Of a stretch of DNA of 64,000 nt, positions 42,968 to 51,614 are shown piece after piece. The notes under the pieces are model-generated. The model made no database searches, had not been told where the DNA came from, and was given only the letters and a program-made list of their open reading frames with translations. This DNA comes from Bacteroidales bacterium. GTDB lineage: Bacteria; Bacteroidota; Bacteroidia; Bacteroidales; Marinilabiliaceae. Numbering within the stretch: position 1 is the stretch's first letter; the number at the start of each line of letters is the position of its first letter. The translations under genes and the position numbers were made by a program. The stretch lies in assembly GCA_024401335.1 (NCBI GenBank), contig JAKSLH010000010.1:1-64000 (forward strand), given 5' to 3'.

Positions 42968-43558
42968 TTATTTCCTCATCGAAAACTCACATCCACAATA
43001 CAGCTGATTATAGAAGCCACCCTCTTTAAGCAGCTGGTTCCTTCGCTCTTGCAATCCACCCTTTCTCCAGTTCTGTGTCCAAAACTCCACACCGTCCACC
43101 ATACCTTCGGCATACTTACCCGCCGCCTCTATCTGCTCAAGGCTCTTCCATCTCGATGACGCCAAAGTTGTAGTAAACAACCGTATCCCCTCCTTCCTGG
43201 CCATCATTGCCGTGGCCTTCATACGCATCTTAAAGCACAGCAGACATCTCCCGCCACGCTCCGGTTCCTCTTCCATTCCCCTTATATGCTCAAGCCATTC
43301 TTCATGGTCATAGTCCCCATCAATCCATTTCAGTCCCAACGCACTAACCTGGCGTTTGCTCTCTTGTTTTCTGATCTCATACTCCTCAACCGGGAATATA
43401 TTAGGATTGAAATAGAACACCGTCGGTTCCAATCCGTTGGCCAACATACATTCCAATATAGCCGACGAACATGGAGCACAGCAAGCATGAAGCATTATCC
43501 TCTTCTCATTTCCAGGCACAACAACCTGAGGCGCCTTATATGTCTTTTCCTTATCCAT
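42968..43558 (-). CDS. queH: Epoxyqueuosine reductase QueH
   Basis: The 196-residue protein has the QueH/DUF208 signature: the paired cysteines of LHACCAPCSSAILE near residue 25, the segment RGGRCLLCFKMRM, and YCGCEFS close to the C-terminus. These cysteines hold an iron-sulfur/iron centre in characterised QueH. The enzyme performs the last step of queuosine tRNA modification, replacing the unrelated cobalamin-dependent QueG. It begins just after the dnaN terminator, so some independent initiation or read-through is expected. Confidence 0.9.
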   Translation of the reverse strand: MDKEKTYKAPQVVVPGNEKRIMLHACCAPCSSAILECMLANGLEPTVFYFNPNIFPVEEYEIRKQESKRQVSALGLKWIDGDYDHEEWLEHIRGMEEEPERGGRCLLCFKMRMKATAMMARKEGIRLFTTTLASSRWKSLEQIEAAGKYAEGMVDGVEFWTQNWRKGGLQERRNQLLKEGGFYNQLYCGCEFSMRK

Positions 43559-43565
43559 TCCAATG

Positions 43566-43599
43566 AAAAAAAACAGGCCGCACCTTTAGGCACAGCCTG
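43566..43599 (-). terminator. Terminator after dnaN
   Basis: On the minus strand, an 11-bp stem (43599-43589 with 43584-43574, including G-U pairs) with loop TAAA is followed by eight Ts. It ends 8 nt before the queH ATG, so it would separate queH from the dnaN operon or attenuate it. Confidence 0.75.
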
Positions 43600-43628
43600 C
43601 GTTATTATCTTTTTATAGCATCTACTTA

Positions 43629-44741
43629 TTACACCTTCATAGGCATAATAAGCATCAGCTCGTCCTCATTCTCCTTCTTATCTACAGGCAATACAATCAC
43701 CGCACGCGACGCGTCACTGAGCTGCATCTCTATATCCGAAGAATTCATGTTCGACATTATATTCGAGAAATATGACGACTTTATACCTATCACCATCTGC
43801 TCGCCTTCATATTGGCATGCAACAACCTCATTGGCAGAGCAAGAAAAGTCGAGGTCCTGTGCCATAACATTCACGCTGTTAGACGACAACTCAAGACGGA
43901 TAAGTTCAGTACCGTCAGAGAACAAAGCCGATCTAGATATCGCATTAGACAAATCCTGCCTGTTGACCATCACACGGAACGGATTGTTAGTAGGGATGAC
44001 ACTACGATACTGTGGATAGTTTCCGTCTGTCAAGCGACATGTCATCTTGAACTTGTCAGCCTCGAATATCGCACTCTTCGAATCATAAGTGACCTTAACA
44101 TCAACACCAGCCGACATGATATTCTTCAGCAGCGCTGCAGGCTTCTTGCCCAAGACAAATGACGACTTGAAGCCGCACTTCACGTCGGTTCTTGTGTAAC
44201 GAGCCAAGATATGAGAGTCAGTAGCAACAAATGTGATGCCATCAGGCTCTATATCGAAGAACACACCATTCATTATCGGACGCAACTCATCGTTGCCAGT
44301 AGCAAACAATGTATGTGATATACCAGCCAACAAGACATCAGAAGACAAGCTGAATGACTGAGACTCACCGCCAAGTGACTGGAGCTGTGGATAATCATTT
44401 GCATTAAGACCAACCTGGTTGTTCTTACCCGACACTGTAGCGATCTCTATCGCGAATGTCTCATCATTTATATTGAATGTCACAGGCTGCTCAGGCAACT
44501 TCTTGAGATATTCTACAAGCTTGCCACCTGGTATTGCAACCTTACCATCTTTGTCAGACTCATTGACTTCCATTGTTGTTACAACAATAACCTCAGAATC
44601 CGAACCAGTAATCGACAAAGTCTTGCCTGTTATTGAAAAAAGGAAATTATCCAGGATCGGAACCGGGCTCTTACTTGCTATTGCTCGTCCTGCTACCTGA
44701 AGGCGACCAAGTAAATCGCTACTTGAAACTACAAATCTCAT
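43629..44741 (-). CDS. dnaN: DNA polymerase III subunit beta (sliding clamp)
   Basis: The 370-residue length is typical. The start MRFVVSSSDLLGRLQVAGRA and the segments LDNFLFSITGKTLSITGSD, ATDSHILARY and the C-terminal LMLIMPMKV are clamp landmarks, and the protein shows the expected three repeated domains. The ring-shaped dimer tethers replicative polymerase to DNA. Here it is not beside dnaA but within a def-ruvX-trkA-dapA run, 36 nt after def. Confidence 0.93.
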   Translation of the reverse strand: MRFVVSSSDLLGRLQVAGRAIASKSPVPILDNFLFSITGKTLSITGSDSEVIVVTTMEVNESDKDGKVAIPGGKLVEYLKKLPEQPVTFNINDETFAIEIATVSGKNNQVGLNANDYPQLQSLGGESQSFSLSSDVLLAGISHTLFATGNDELRPIMNGVFFDIEPDGITFVATDSHILARYTRTDVKCGFKSSFVLGKKPAALLKNIMSAGVDVKVTYDSKSAIFEADKFKMTCRLTDGNYPQYRSVIPTNNPFRVMVNRQDLSNAISRSALFSDGTELIRLELSSNSVNVMAQDLDFSCSANEVVACQYEGEQMVIGIKSSYFSNIMSNMNSSDIEMQLSDASRAVIVLPVDKKENEDELMLIMPMKV

Positions 44742-44777
44742 ATCCTCTGTTTTTTATTTCTTACTTCACTGAAAAAA

Positions 44778-45329
44778 CTATGGCAACACAGTGCGGAAAT
44801 GCACCGGAGCCTTACCACTGCTGATAGCATTAAGCTTGCCCTTGAGCAATCTCTTCTTCAACATACCTATATGGTCGATGAACACCTTGCCGTCGAGATG
44901 GTCGTATTCGTGCTGCACAACAACTGCACAATAGCCCTTAATCTCTTCAACGTGCTCTTCGAAATTCTCATCAAGATACTGAATCTTTATCGTTGTACTA
45001 CGACGCACATCCTCACTGATACCAGGCAAGCTCAAGCAGCCCTCTGTAGTCTGCATTGTCTCATTGCTCATCTCGAGTATATGCGCATTGATAAACACAC
45101 GCTTGAAATCCTTCACCTCAGGATAATCCTCTGCACATGGAGTAGCATCTATTACAAAAAGACGGATATTCTTGCCTATCTGAGGAGCCGCAATACCTAT
45201 ACCTTCTGCCTTATACATGGTATCATACATGTCCTTGATCAACTTGTCAAGTCCTTCATAGTCTTTCGTAATATCCTCCGACATCTTTCTGAGTATAGGA
45301 TGTCCAAACTGTACAATCGGTAATATCAT
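44778..45329 (-). CDS. def: Peptide deformylase
   Basis: The 183-residue protein contains the three metal/active-site motifs: GIGIAAPQIG (motif 1), EGCLSLPGI (motif 2, Cys ligand) and QHEYDHLDGKVF (motif 3, HExxH-like HEYDH). It removes the N-formyl group from nascent proteins using Fe2+ or a similar metal. It is in an operon between ruvX (22 nt upstream) and dnaN. Confidence 0.94.
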   Translation of the reverse strand: MILPIVQFGHPILRKMSEDITKDYEGLDKLIKDMYDTMYKAEGIGIAAPQIGKNIRLFVIDATPCAEDYPEVKDFKRVFINAHILEMSNETMQTTEGCLSLPGISEDVRRSTTIKIQYLDENFEEHVEEIKGYCAVVVQHEYDHLDGKVFIDHIGMLKKRLLKGKLNAISSGKAPVHFRTVLP

Positions 45330-45351
45330 ATCTTTTCTTTTTCTTTCTGTC

Positions 45352-45768
45352 CTACATATTGCTCTCCATGTATGTCTGGAGTATTATTGTTGCACTTACC
45401 ATGTCGACAGTGCCGTTCTTATTGTTTCTGTCACTCTTCTTCACGCCGCCGTCTATCATTGCCCTGAAGGCCAACTTAGTAGTAAAACGTTCATCCACCA
45501 TTTTTATTGGCAATGTCGGATAGTTTTTTTTCATCCTATTGACAAATGGCGTGATATATTGCATAGTCTCCGAATCTTCACCGGTGACCTTACGTGGCAA
45601 ACCGATGACTATAGTCTCCACGTCCTCCTTCTCAATGTATCCCTTGATAAAATCAAAGAGTTCATGAGTAGCAACTGTAGTCAATCCATTAGCTATTATC
45701 TTCAAAGGATCTGTTACAGCTATACCAGTACGCTTCTTACCATAATCTATCGCCAGTATTCTCCCCAT
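45352..45768 (-). CDS. ruvX: Holliday junction resolvase-like / pre-16S rRNA nuclease YqgF (RuvX)
   Basis: The 138-residue protein has the RNase H-like fold signature GRILAIDYGKKRTGIAVTD with catalytic Asp8, a GLPRKVTGE segment, and the acidic pair region KMVDERFTTKLA. It functions in rRNA 5' maturation in E. coli, and a role in recombination was proposed earlier. The def-ruvX pairing is common in Bacteroidetes. Confidence 0.9.
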   Translation of the reverse strand: MGRILAIDYGKKRTGIAVTDPLKIIANGLTTVATHELFDFIKGYIEKEDVETIVIGLPRKVTGEDSETMQYITPFVNRMKKNYPTLPIKMVDERFTTKLAFRAMIDGGVKKSDRNNKNGTVDMVSATIILQTYMESNM

Positions 45769-45786
45769 CGCAAATCACACCTCTCT

Positions 45787-47130
45787 CTACACAAACATTT
45801 TCTCCACTTTATGTATGCAATCCTGCATTGCAAACATCACAACCTTATCATAAGGAAGTATCTGCGTCAGTCCAGATGCTATTATCACCTCATCATTTCT
45901 CACTATCGCACCCACATTCATATCCTTAGGCAGATTAAGATCCTTAATAGGACTCTTAGTCACCTTAGAACCCGGTTGTGCGACGAGTTCAAGCATCTCA
46001 GAATTATTAGCAGTCAAGCACTTGACATACGCCACATGTGCATGCAAAGTATATCTATAAATGTGGCTGGCAGCGATAAGCTTCTTATTGAGCATAGTAC
46101 CGATACCGATACCTTCGGCCAACGGCATATAGTCGAGGTTTTCAACCTCAGCTATAGTCTTCTTTATACCCAGCTTCTTCGCCAACTGACATGAAAGAAT
46201 GTTAACCTCAGCATTATCAGTAACCGCCACGAACGCCTGCATCTTACTGATACCTTCATCCTTGAGCAGTTCAAGGTTTCGTCCGTCACCATTGATAATC
46301 AACGTATTTTCCAACTTGTTAGTCAACTTTATCGACTTCTCTCTGTCGGCCTCAATCAGCTTCACATTGTAACGTCCCTTTGACTCCAATATTCTAGCCA
46401 CAAGACGTCCTATTCGGCTTCCGCCGATAATCATCACGTTGTTTATCTCGTACTGTTCCTTGCCCGCATCATCCAACACAAGAGGCATATTCTCACGTGT
46501 AGAGACGAAATAAGCAAGGTCACCATGCATAAGCATATCACCACCATGAGGGATGATGATATCGCCCTGCCTGTATATGGCAACTATATTATACTTCTTC
46601 TTTTTCTCCGGATCAATCTCAGAAAACAGCTTATTCAATATCGGAGCCCCTTCGCGGACCTTGATGACCGACAACACCACCTTGCCGTCGGACGACTCAT
46701 ACCATTGACGTATGCCAACTCTCTGAATCGACTCTACGGCCTCCTGTGCGGCAAGTTGTTCAGGATAGATAATCTCATCAACACCCAGTCGTCTGAAGAA
46801 ATCACAGTTTTCGGCCGTAAGATATTCCGAAGTATTTACACGAGCCACAGTTGTCTTTGCCCCCAGCTGCTTAGCCAGGATACAAGCCAGAATACTCATG
46901 TCACGATACGGTGGAACGGCTATGAAAAGGTCAGCAGAACTTACATCTGCATCTTTAAGGTCTTCAAGAGATGTCATACTGCCACGGCGCGTCATCAGGT
47001 CGAGATGTGTCTCAACCTGCTGCAACTTATCATCGTCTTCGTCCATGAGTATCACCTCATGATCCGAATCGACAAACAGCTTTGCCAAATGTGTACCTAC
47101 AGCGCCAGCACCAGCGATAAATATTCTCAT
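45787..47130 (-). CDS. trkA: Trk system potassium uptake protein TrkA
   Basis: The 447-residue protein is a tandem duplication of TrkA-N and TrkA-C halves. The first dinucleotide-binding motif is IFIAGAGAVGTHLAKLF (residues 3-19); the second is MIIGGSRIGRLVARIL near residue 233. Each half ends with a TrkA-C regulatory domain (VREGAPILNKLF, and PGSKVTKSPIKDLN). It is the cytoplasmic NAD(H)-gated regulator of a TrkH/G potassium channel. The trkH gene is not in the window. It is 18 nt upstream of ruvX and 38 nt downstream of dapA. Confidence 0.92.
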   Translation of the reverse strand: MRIFIAGAGAVGTHLAKLFVDSDHEVILMDEDDDKLQQVETHLDLMTRRGSMTSLEDLKDADVSSADLFIAVPPYRDMSILACILAKQLGAKTTVARVNTSEYLTAENCDFFRRLGVDEIIYPEQLAAQEAVESIQRVGIRQWYESSDGKVVLSVIKVREGAPILNKLFSEIDPEKKKKYNIVAIYRQGDIIIPHGGDMLMHGDLAYFVSTRENMPLVLDDAGKEQYEINNVMIIGGSRIGRLVARILESKGRYNVKLIEADREKSIKLTNKLENTLIINGDGRNLELLKDEGISKMQAFVAVTDNAEVNILSCQLAKKLGIKKTIAEVENLDYMPLAEGIGIGTMLNKKLIAASHIYRYTLHAHVAYVKCLTANNSEMLELVAQPGSKVTKSPIKDLNLPKDMNVGAIVRNDEVIIASGLTQILPYDKVVMFAMQDCIHKVEKMFV

Positions 47131-47168
47131 CTCTTAAAATATGCTTAGCCCGATGGGGACAGACTATA

Positions 47169-48059
47169 TTAGATTAGCTTAAGCTTCTTCATCTCGTCGA
47201 GAAGGAGCTTCTTGTTAGCAGCTTCCATCTCACATAGTGGAGCTCTATAAACCTCTTCCATCATACCCATTGCAGCCAAAGCAGCCTTTACAGGTATCGG
47301 ATTCGATTCAACAAACAACAAATCCATCAATTTGTTATATCTATAATGGATTTCGCGTGCCTCCTTGGCGTCACCAGCGATCGACAAAGCCATCATTCTG
47401 CTGAAATCCTTTGGGAATACGTTCGCTGCTACAGAGACACATCCGTCAGCGCCCAAAAGATTACAAAGCATAGAGATGCCGTCGTCACCCGAATAAACAT
47501 GGAAACCTGCTGGACGGTTCTGGAGCAGATACTCAACATTGTGGAGATTACCGCTCGCTTCCTTGACACCAACGATATTACCAAAGTCCTTCGCCAACTG
47601 AATAGCTACCTCAGGCTTGATAGACGAACCTGTTCTACCAGGTACATTATATAATATAATAGGAACATCCAAGTTCTTTGCCAATTCAGAGAAATGGAGA
47701 TACATTCCCTTTGAAGTTGGCTTATTATAATAAGGACCGACAACCAAAACCGCATCCACGCCTGCGTCAACAGCATTCTGTGTATATTTGATACAGCTCT
47801 GTGTCGAGTTACTTCCTGTTCCTGCAATAACAGTCATTCTGCCATTTACACGCTCCACTGCGTGACGGAACATCTCCGCATCTTCACTTTCACTCAATGT
47901 TGGTGTCTCACCTGTTGTACCACAGACAACAACACCCGATGTACCATTCTCTGCATGAAAATCAAGCAAACGGTCAAAAGCCTTGAAATCAATGCTTCCA
48001 TCTGCCTTGAATGGTGTAACCAATGCTGCAATTGATCCCTGAAGCGAAAATTTCGTCAT
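47169..48059 (-). CDS. dapA: 4-hydroxy-tetrahydrodipicolinate synthase
   Basis: The 296-residue (beta/alpha)8 enzyme has the pyruvate/aldehyde-binding GTTGETPTL segment, Tyr137 in LYNVPGRTG and the Schiff-base Lys166 in GVKEASG. It condenses pyruvate with aspartate semialdehyde, the first committed step to diaminopimelate and lysine. Length and all key residues are standard. It is the first gene of the run toward dnaN and is divergent from the ACT-domain gene. Confidence 0.95.
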   Translation of the reverse strand: MTKFSLQGSIAALVTPFKADGSIDFKAFDRLLDFHAENGTSGVVVCGTTGETPTLSESEDAEMFRHAVERVNGRMTVIAGTGSNSTQSCIKYTQNAVDAGVDAVLVVGPYYNKPTSKGMYLHFSELAKNLDVPIILYNVPGRTGSSIKPEVAIQLAKDFGNIVGVKEASGNLHNVEYLLQNRPAGFHVYSGDDGISMLCNLLGADGCVSVAANVFPKDFSRMMALSIAGDAKEAREIHYRYNKLMDLLFVESNPIPVKAALAAMGMMEEVYRAPLCEMEAANKKLLLDEMKKLKLI

Positions 48060-48091
48060 ATATTTATTCCTCTATTTCAATTTCTACCACG

Positions 48092-48099
48092 CAAATTTA
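48092..48099 (-). promoter_or_regulatory. -7 element of dapA
   Basis: TAAATTTG on the minus strand matches TAnnTTTG, 32 nt upstream of the dapA ATG. No clear -33 TTG was found. Confidence 0.5.
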
Positions 48100-48149
48100 T
48101 AAAATCTTTTGGTGAAACATTAAAGATATTAAAAATATTATTTAAACGC

Positions 48150-48179
48150 TTGTTAATTGATTAACAAATAGTACATTTG
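48150..48179 (+). promoter_or_regulatory. Promoter of the ACT-domain gene
   Basis: TTG (48150-48152) and TACATTTG (48172-48179) are separated by 19 nt, a full match. Transcription would start near 48186, leaving only about 7 nt before the first ATG (48193) or 19 nt before the second (48205). Confidence 0.7.
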
Positions 48180-48192
48180 CAGTCGAATATAA

Positions 48193-48870
48193 ATGATATG
48201 TGATATGACTATTAGTCAAGCAGTAGAAAAAGTTGTAAAGGTAAAGCCTTTCATCATCGAAGCTCTGTCAGAAGGTCTTCTTAACATCTCATCTTTGGCT
48301 CGACAGATTCATCCTACAGTCGAGAAGATGGTACAGAAGCCTGTTAAACAGGGTGCTATAGTTATGGCGCTCAATCGTCTAGTTCCTAGCCTTGAAGACA
48401 GCGGATTCGGTTCTTTCAAAGATGTCCTCAGCCAACTTGGTGACATCATAGTCCGTTCAAACCTTACAGACTACACATTCCGCAACAGCAACACCATATT
48501 CGAAAGTCTCAACCGCACACTCAATGAGTTCAGCGGCAACCATGATGCTTTTTACACTATGGTTCGTGGCGTGTTCGAATCAAACCTCATCGTAGGTTCA
48601 GATTTCGTTAGTGTAGTTGAGAAGAACTTCGCTACAGAGGAGTGCACATACCGCAACGACAATCTATCTGCTATCACACTCAAGCTTCCAGCCAACAACG
48701 TACAGGCATGCGGTTTCTATTACCAGATAATGAAATTCATCGCTTGGGAAGGCATCAACGTGAAGGAAGTTGTCTCTACAACAAATGAGTTCTCTATCAT
48801 CGTTGCAGAAGAAGATGTCGACAGAGCATTTACCATCCTCAAAAACCTCAAGACTTCAAATCGTATCTAA
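48193..48870 (+). CDS. ACT-domain-like regulatory protein, function unknown
   Basis: The 225-residue soluble protein may start at 48193 or the in-frame ATG at 48205 (MTISQAVEKVVKVKPFI), the latter more likely given the promoter position. The N-terminal half is helical (about 10-110, ISSLARQIHPTVEKMVQ, possibly DNA-binding-like). The C-terminal ~70 residues (ITLKLPANNVQACGFYYQIM, then FIAWEGINVKEVVSTTNEFS and IIVAEEDVDRAFTIL) have the beta-alpha-beta pattern of ACT domains of aspartate kinases. A sensor of an amino acid is plausible next to dapA, but this is inference. Confidence 0.7.
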   Translation: MICDMTISQAVEKVVKVKPFIIEALSEGLLNISSLARQIHPTVEKMVQKPVKQGAIVMALNRLVPSLEDSGFGSFKDVLSQLGDIIVRSNLTDYTFRNSNTIFESLNRTLNEFSGNHDAFYTMVRGVFESNLIVGSDFVSVVEKNFATEECTYRNDNLSAITLKLPANNVQACGFYYQIMKFIAWEGINVKEVVSTTNEFSIIVAEEDVDRAFTILKNLKTSNRI

Positions 48871-48887
48871 TACGAAAACAAGCATAC

Positions 48888-48919
48888 AAAAAAAGGAGAC
48901 CGTCAAGGCCTCCTTTTTT
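48888..48919. terminator. Bidirectional terminator between the ACT-domain gene and batE
   Basis: GGAGaCC (48895-48901) pairs with GGcCTCC (48907-48913), with A-run and T-run on the outer sides, so it can stop both convergent transcripts. Confidence 0.8.
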
Positions 48920-48941
48920 ATTATACATATATCGATCTACA

Positions 48942-49688
48942 CTAGATAACTTCTACATCAGTCTTCTTCATCCAGCCCACGTTACCATCTTTCAGCTTAA
49001 CCTCTATCCACTCTCCGAGTTCGCTCAAAATCTCCACATGTGTTCCTTCATGAAGGACAGCCATTTCAGAGCCATTCTTATCCGGTGATGTTGTCATAGT
49101 AACCGATGCACTCATTATAATAGCATCCTGGCCATCGATTATCTCACCTCTTTTATCTATTGATATAGTAATAGCGATGACAGCTAACACGACCGACACA
49201 ATAGCCGAGAAAAAGCCCAGCTTTCGGATAGCCACCGTATCAGTGAACAAGAATCCGCTAGCACCCAACAGCACGAGGACAAACAACACAACGAAAGTCC
49301 ATGCCCAACCGTCAGAACTCATGATATTGGTAAACGAACGCCACCAGCGAACCAAGAACACAGGCTCGAGGGTCTGCATCTGATCAGTCATCGAATAAGC
49401 CTGTTCAAGATTAGCCTCCACATCAGGGTCATTAGGGTTCAGTCGTCGTGAACGCTCCATATTGAGAATAGCCTTTCCCAGTTTGCCTGACTTATAATAA
49501 GCGTAGCCAAGATTGTAATACAACGTTGCGCTCTCACGGCCTTCACTTAGAATAGTCTCATATGTCTCAATCGCCTCAGAATACTTACCTTCCTGACAAT
49601 CAGACAAAGCCTGTTGCATACGATATTCTGTCTCAGCATGTGACAACGAACATACGAAAACCAACAATATCAAAACTAAACTCTTCAT
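48942..49688 (-). CDS. batE: BatE: TPR and SH3-like membrane protein of the Bat (aerotolerance) cluster
   Basis: The 248-residue protein has a signal peptide, TPR repeats (about 20-100; YYNLGYAYYKSGKLGKAIL), two transmembrane segments (about 128-180) and a C-terminal SH3b domain (about 190-246; EGTHVEILSELGEWIEVKL ... VGWMKKTDV). This domain order fits the last member of the Bacteroides bat operon, described for aerotolerance in B. fragilis. It probably couples the VWA/TPR complex to the envelope. It is last in the operon, 19 nt after batD. Confidence 0.83.
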   Translation of the reverse strand: MKSLVLILLVFVCSLSHAETEYRMQQALSDCQEGKYSEAIETYETILSEGRESATLYYNLGYAYYKSGKLGKAILNMERSRRLNPNDPDVEANLEQAYSMTDQMQTLEPVFLVRWWRSFTNIMSSDGWAWTFVVLFVLVLLGASGFLFTDTVAIRKLGFFSAIVSVVLAVIAITISIDKRGEIIDGQDAIIMSASVTMTTSPDKNGSEMAVLHEGTHVEILSELGEWIEVKLKDGNVGWMKKTDVEVI

Positions 49689-49707
49689 TTACTCCTTGTT
49701 TAACGTT

Positions 49708-51549
49708 CTACATCTGATCTTCTATCTGTCCTATGACATTCTCAGCCTCCTCATACACCTTCTCCATTGGTTCAGCAACCTCAACAGGTGCATAACGGGC
49801 AAACTCACAAGCATCCAACAAATTCATGAATGCATCAGCTGCCTCAGAACTTATATTATGCTTCTCCATCTCCTCCTTAGCATTATCTTTAGTCAAAACG
49901 CTCAGAGGCAGAGTCAACTTGTCACTCAAATATCCCCACAACGCTCTCATAACCTCATCATAGAACGACTCACGCTGCTGTTCTTTCATATACTGCGCAG
50001 CCTTCTTCAATCTCTTCATAGCAGCCTTGTTTGCCCTACGACGCTTAACACCGCTTACATTCATGCTGTCTGCGACCTTCTTTCTGTAGAACATGAACAT
50101 AGCAACAAACAACACTGCAGGAATCAATAAGCAGACAAAGAACAAAGGAGAGAACAAGAAGAACTTATTCTTTATGTTGACCTCAGTATTGGAATGAACA
50201 TATCGAATATCCTTACCGATATACTGAACCTGCTCTCTCGAATTGCCGGAGAACGTAACCTGGCCACCGCCTTGAGATGCAGCTCCATCACCCTTTTCTA
50301 CGTGAATCTTGAATGGGCCCTGCACCTTTGTCACATATTTGCCCTGTGATGGATCGAAATATGTGAAACTGATTTCTGGGATCTCAAAGTCGCCCTCTCG
50401 ACGAGGTATTATCAGGTATTCTGCACTCTTAGTTCCCTTATAGCCCTTAACTGTAGCATCAACGTTGACATTCTCACTAGGATCGAACTCATCGAAATCC
50501 GAATGAATCTGTGGCTTAGGCAAGCTCAACAACTTAAGATTGCCCTCACCTGTAACGCTCAACTTAAGCTGAACGCTATTGTCAACCTTCACCTCTGTAG
50601 GACTTACTGTTGCCGTAAACTTAAAATCGCCGACGCCACCACTCGTCTTTGTTGATGACTGTGGCAAAGGCTTTACCTCAAGAGTAAGGCTATTACTTAC
50701 AGCACTGCGACGGACCATCTGGACATCATCAAAGAAACCTCCGAAGAATCCGCCTCCCGTATTGGTGCGCTGCTTTACAACAAACTCATATTCGGTAGGA
50801 TTGATAGTTATCTTTCCGCTCTTCTGTGGGATAAGAAGCTGTTTCTCTGACACAGCAGACTGATAAAGGACGCCATCCCTAACCTCTTGTTCAAACTGCA
50901 ACTGGCTGCCAGTTGTCATATCCGACGCGACAAACTGAGTCAAGTCAGGACGTTTAATATCTGATATCTGCTGAAGATTAGCTCGAGTATATATTTTAGT
51001 TGTCAAAACGACTGCCTCACCTTCATACACCGAACTCCTGTTCAACGACTGAACAACAATGATATCCTTGGCATTGCCAGCCGACTGCTGTGACTGGTTT
51101 CTATTACCGATTTGTGAAGAGCCACTATTCTGAGGCACATTAGCCGACGCAGCCACCACATTAATGGTAACAGCATTAGAATTATACTGCTTGCCATCGG
51201 AAGTCACCCTAGCTGCTGGGATAGTAAACTTACCTTCCTTAAGCGCCTTAAGAACGAAAGTATATGTTGTTGTATTAGACTGAGTAACATTACCATTGAT
51301 AATTTGAACACTTCGAGAAGTCGATTGCGAAGGGCCCATAAGGACATCAAAATCACTAGTCTCACCCATACGCATATCGGTACCCGACGCATTGAGAGTG
51401 TACGACAGTTGAAACTTCTCACCAACTCTGACTGTAGAGGGAGCATTCCCCTCAAATGTTGTATTGTCACACCATGCCGACAACGGTATCATCATGACAA
51501 TAAAACACAATATACTTTTCAATATATTCATATGAGATGTCCTCATCAA
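49708..51549 (-). CDS. batD: BatD: oxygen-tolerance membrane protein
   Basis: The 613-residue protein has a signal peptide, a long periplasmic part of Ig-like beta domains (about 30-440), a single transmembrane segment (around FLFSPLFFVCLLIPAVLFVA, about 465-490) and a cytoplasmic helical tail (about 500-613). This is the BatD architecture, and its place between batC and batE supports it. A second and third start (Met2, Met7) are possible; the first in-frame ATG gives a usable signal sequence. Role: part of the Bat complex; biochemical activity unknown. Confidence 0.87.
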   Translation of the reverse strand: MMRTSHMNILKSILCFIVMMIPLSAWCDNTTFEGNAPSTVRVGEKFQLSYTLNASGTDMRMGETSDFDVLMGPSQSTSRSVQIINGNVTQSNTTTYTFVLKALKEGKFTIPAARVTSDGKQYNSNAVTINVVAASANVPQNSGSSQIGNRNQSQQSAGNAKDIIVVQSLNRSSVYEGEAVVLTTKIYTRANLQQISDIKRPDLTQFVASDMTTGSQLQFEQEVRDGVLYQSAVSEKQLLIPQKSGKITINPTEYEFVVKQRTNTGGGFFGGFFDDVQMVRRSAVSNSLTLEVKPLPQSSTKTSGGVGDFKFTATVSPTEVKVDNSVQLKLSVTGEGNLKLLSLPKPQIHSDFDEFDPSENVNVDATVKGYKGTKSAEYLIIPRREGDFEIPEISFTYFDPSQGKYVTKVQGPFKIHVEKGDGAASQGGGQVTFSGNSREQVQYIGKDIRYVHSNTEVNIKNKFFLFSPLFFVCLLIPAVLFVAMFMFYRKKVADSMNVSGVKRRRANKAAMKRLKKAAQYMKEQQRESFYDEVMRALWGYLSDKLTLPLSVLTKDNAKEEMEKHNISSEAADAFMNLLDACEFARYAPVEVAEPMEKVYEEAENVIGQIEDQM

Positions 51550-51614
51550 TAATAGTTATACAAAATCAAACCGCAAGTGTCATTAGCACGCAAAATTATG
51601 AATAATTGGATATA

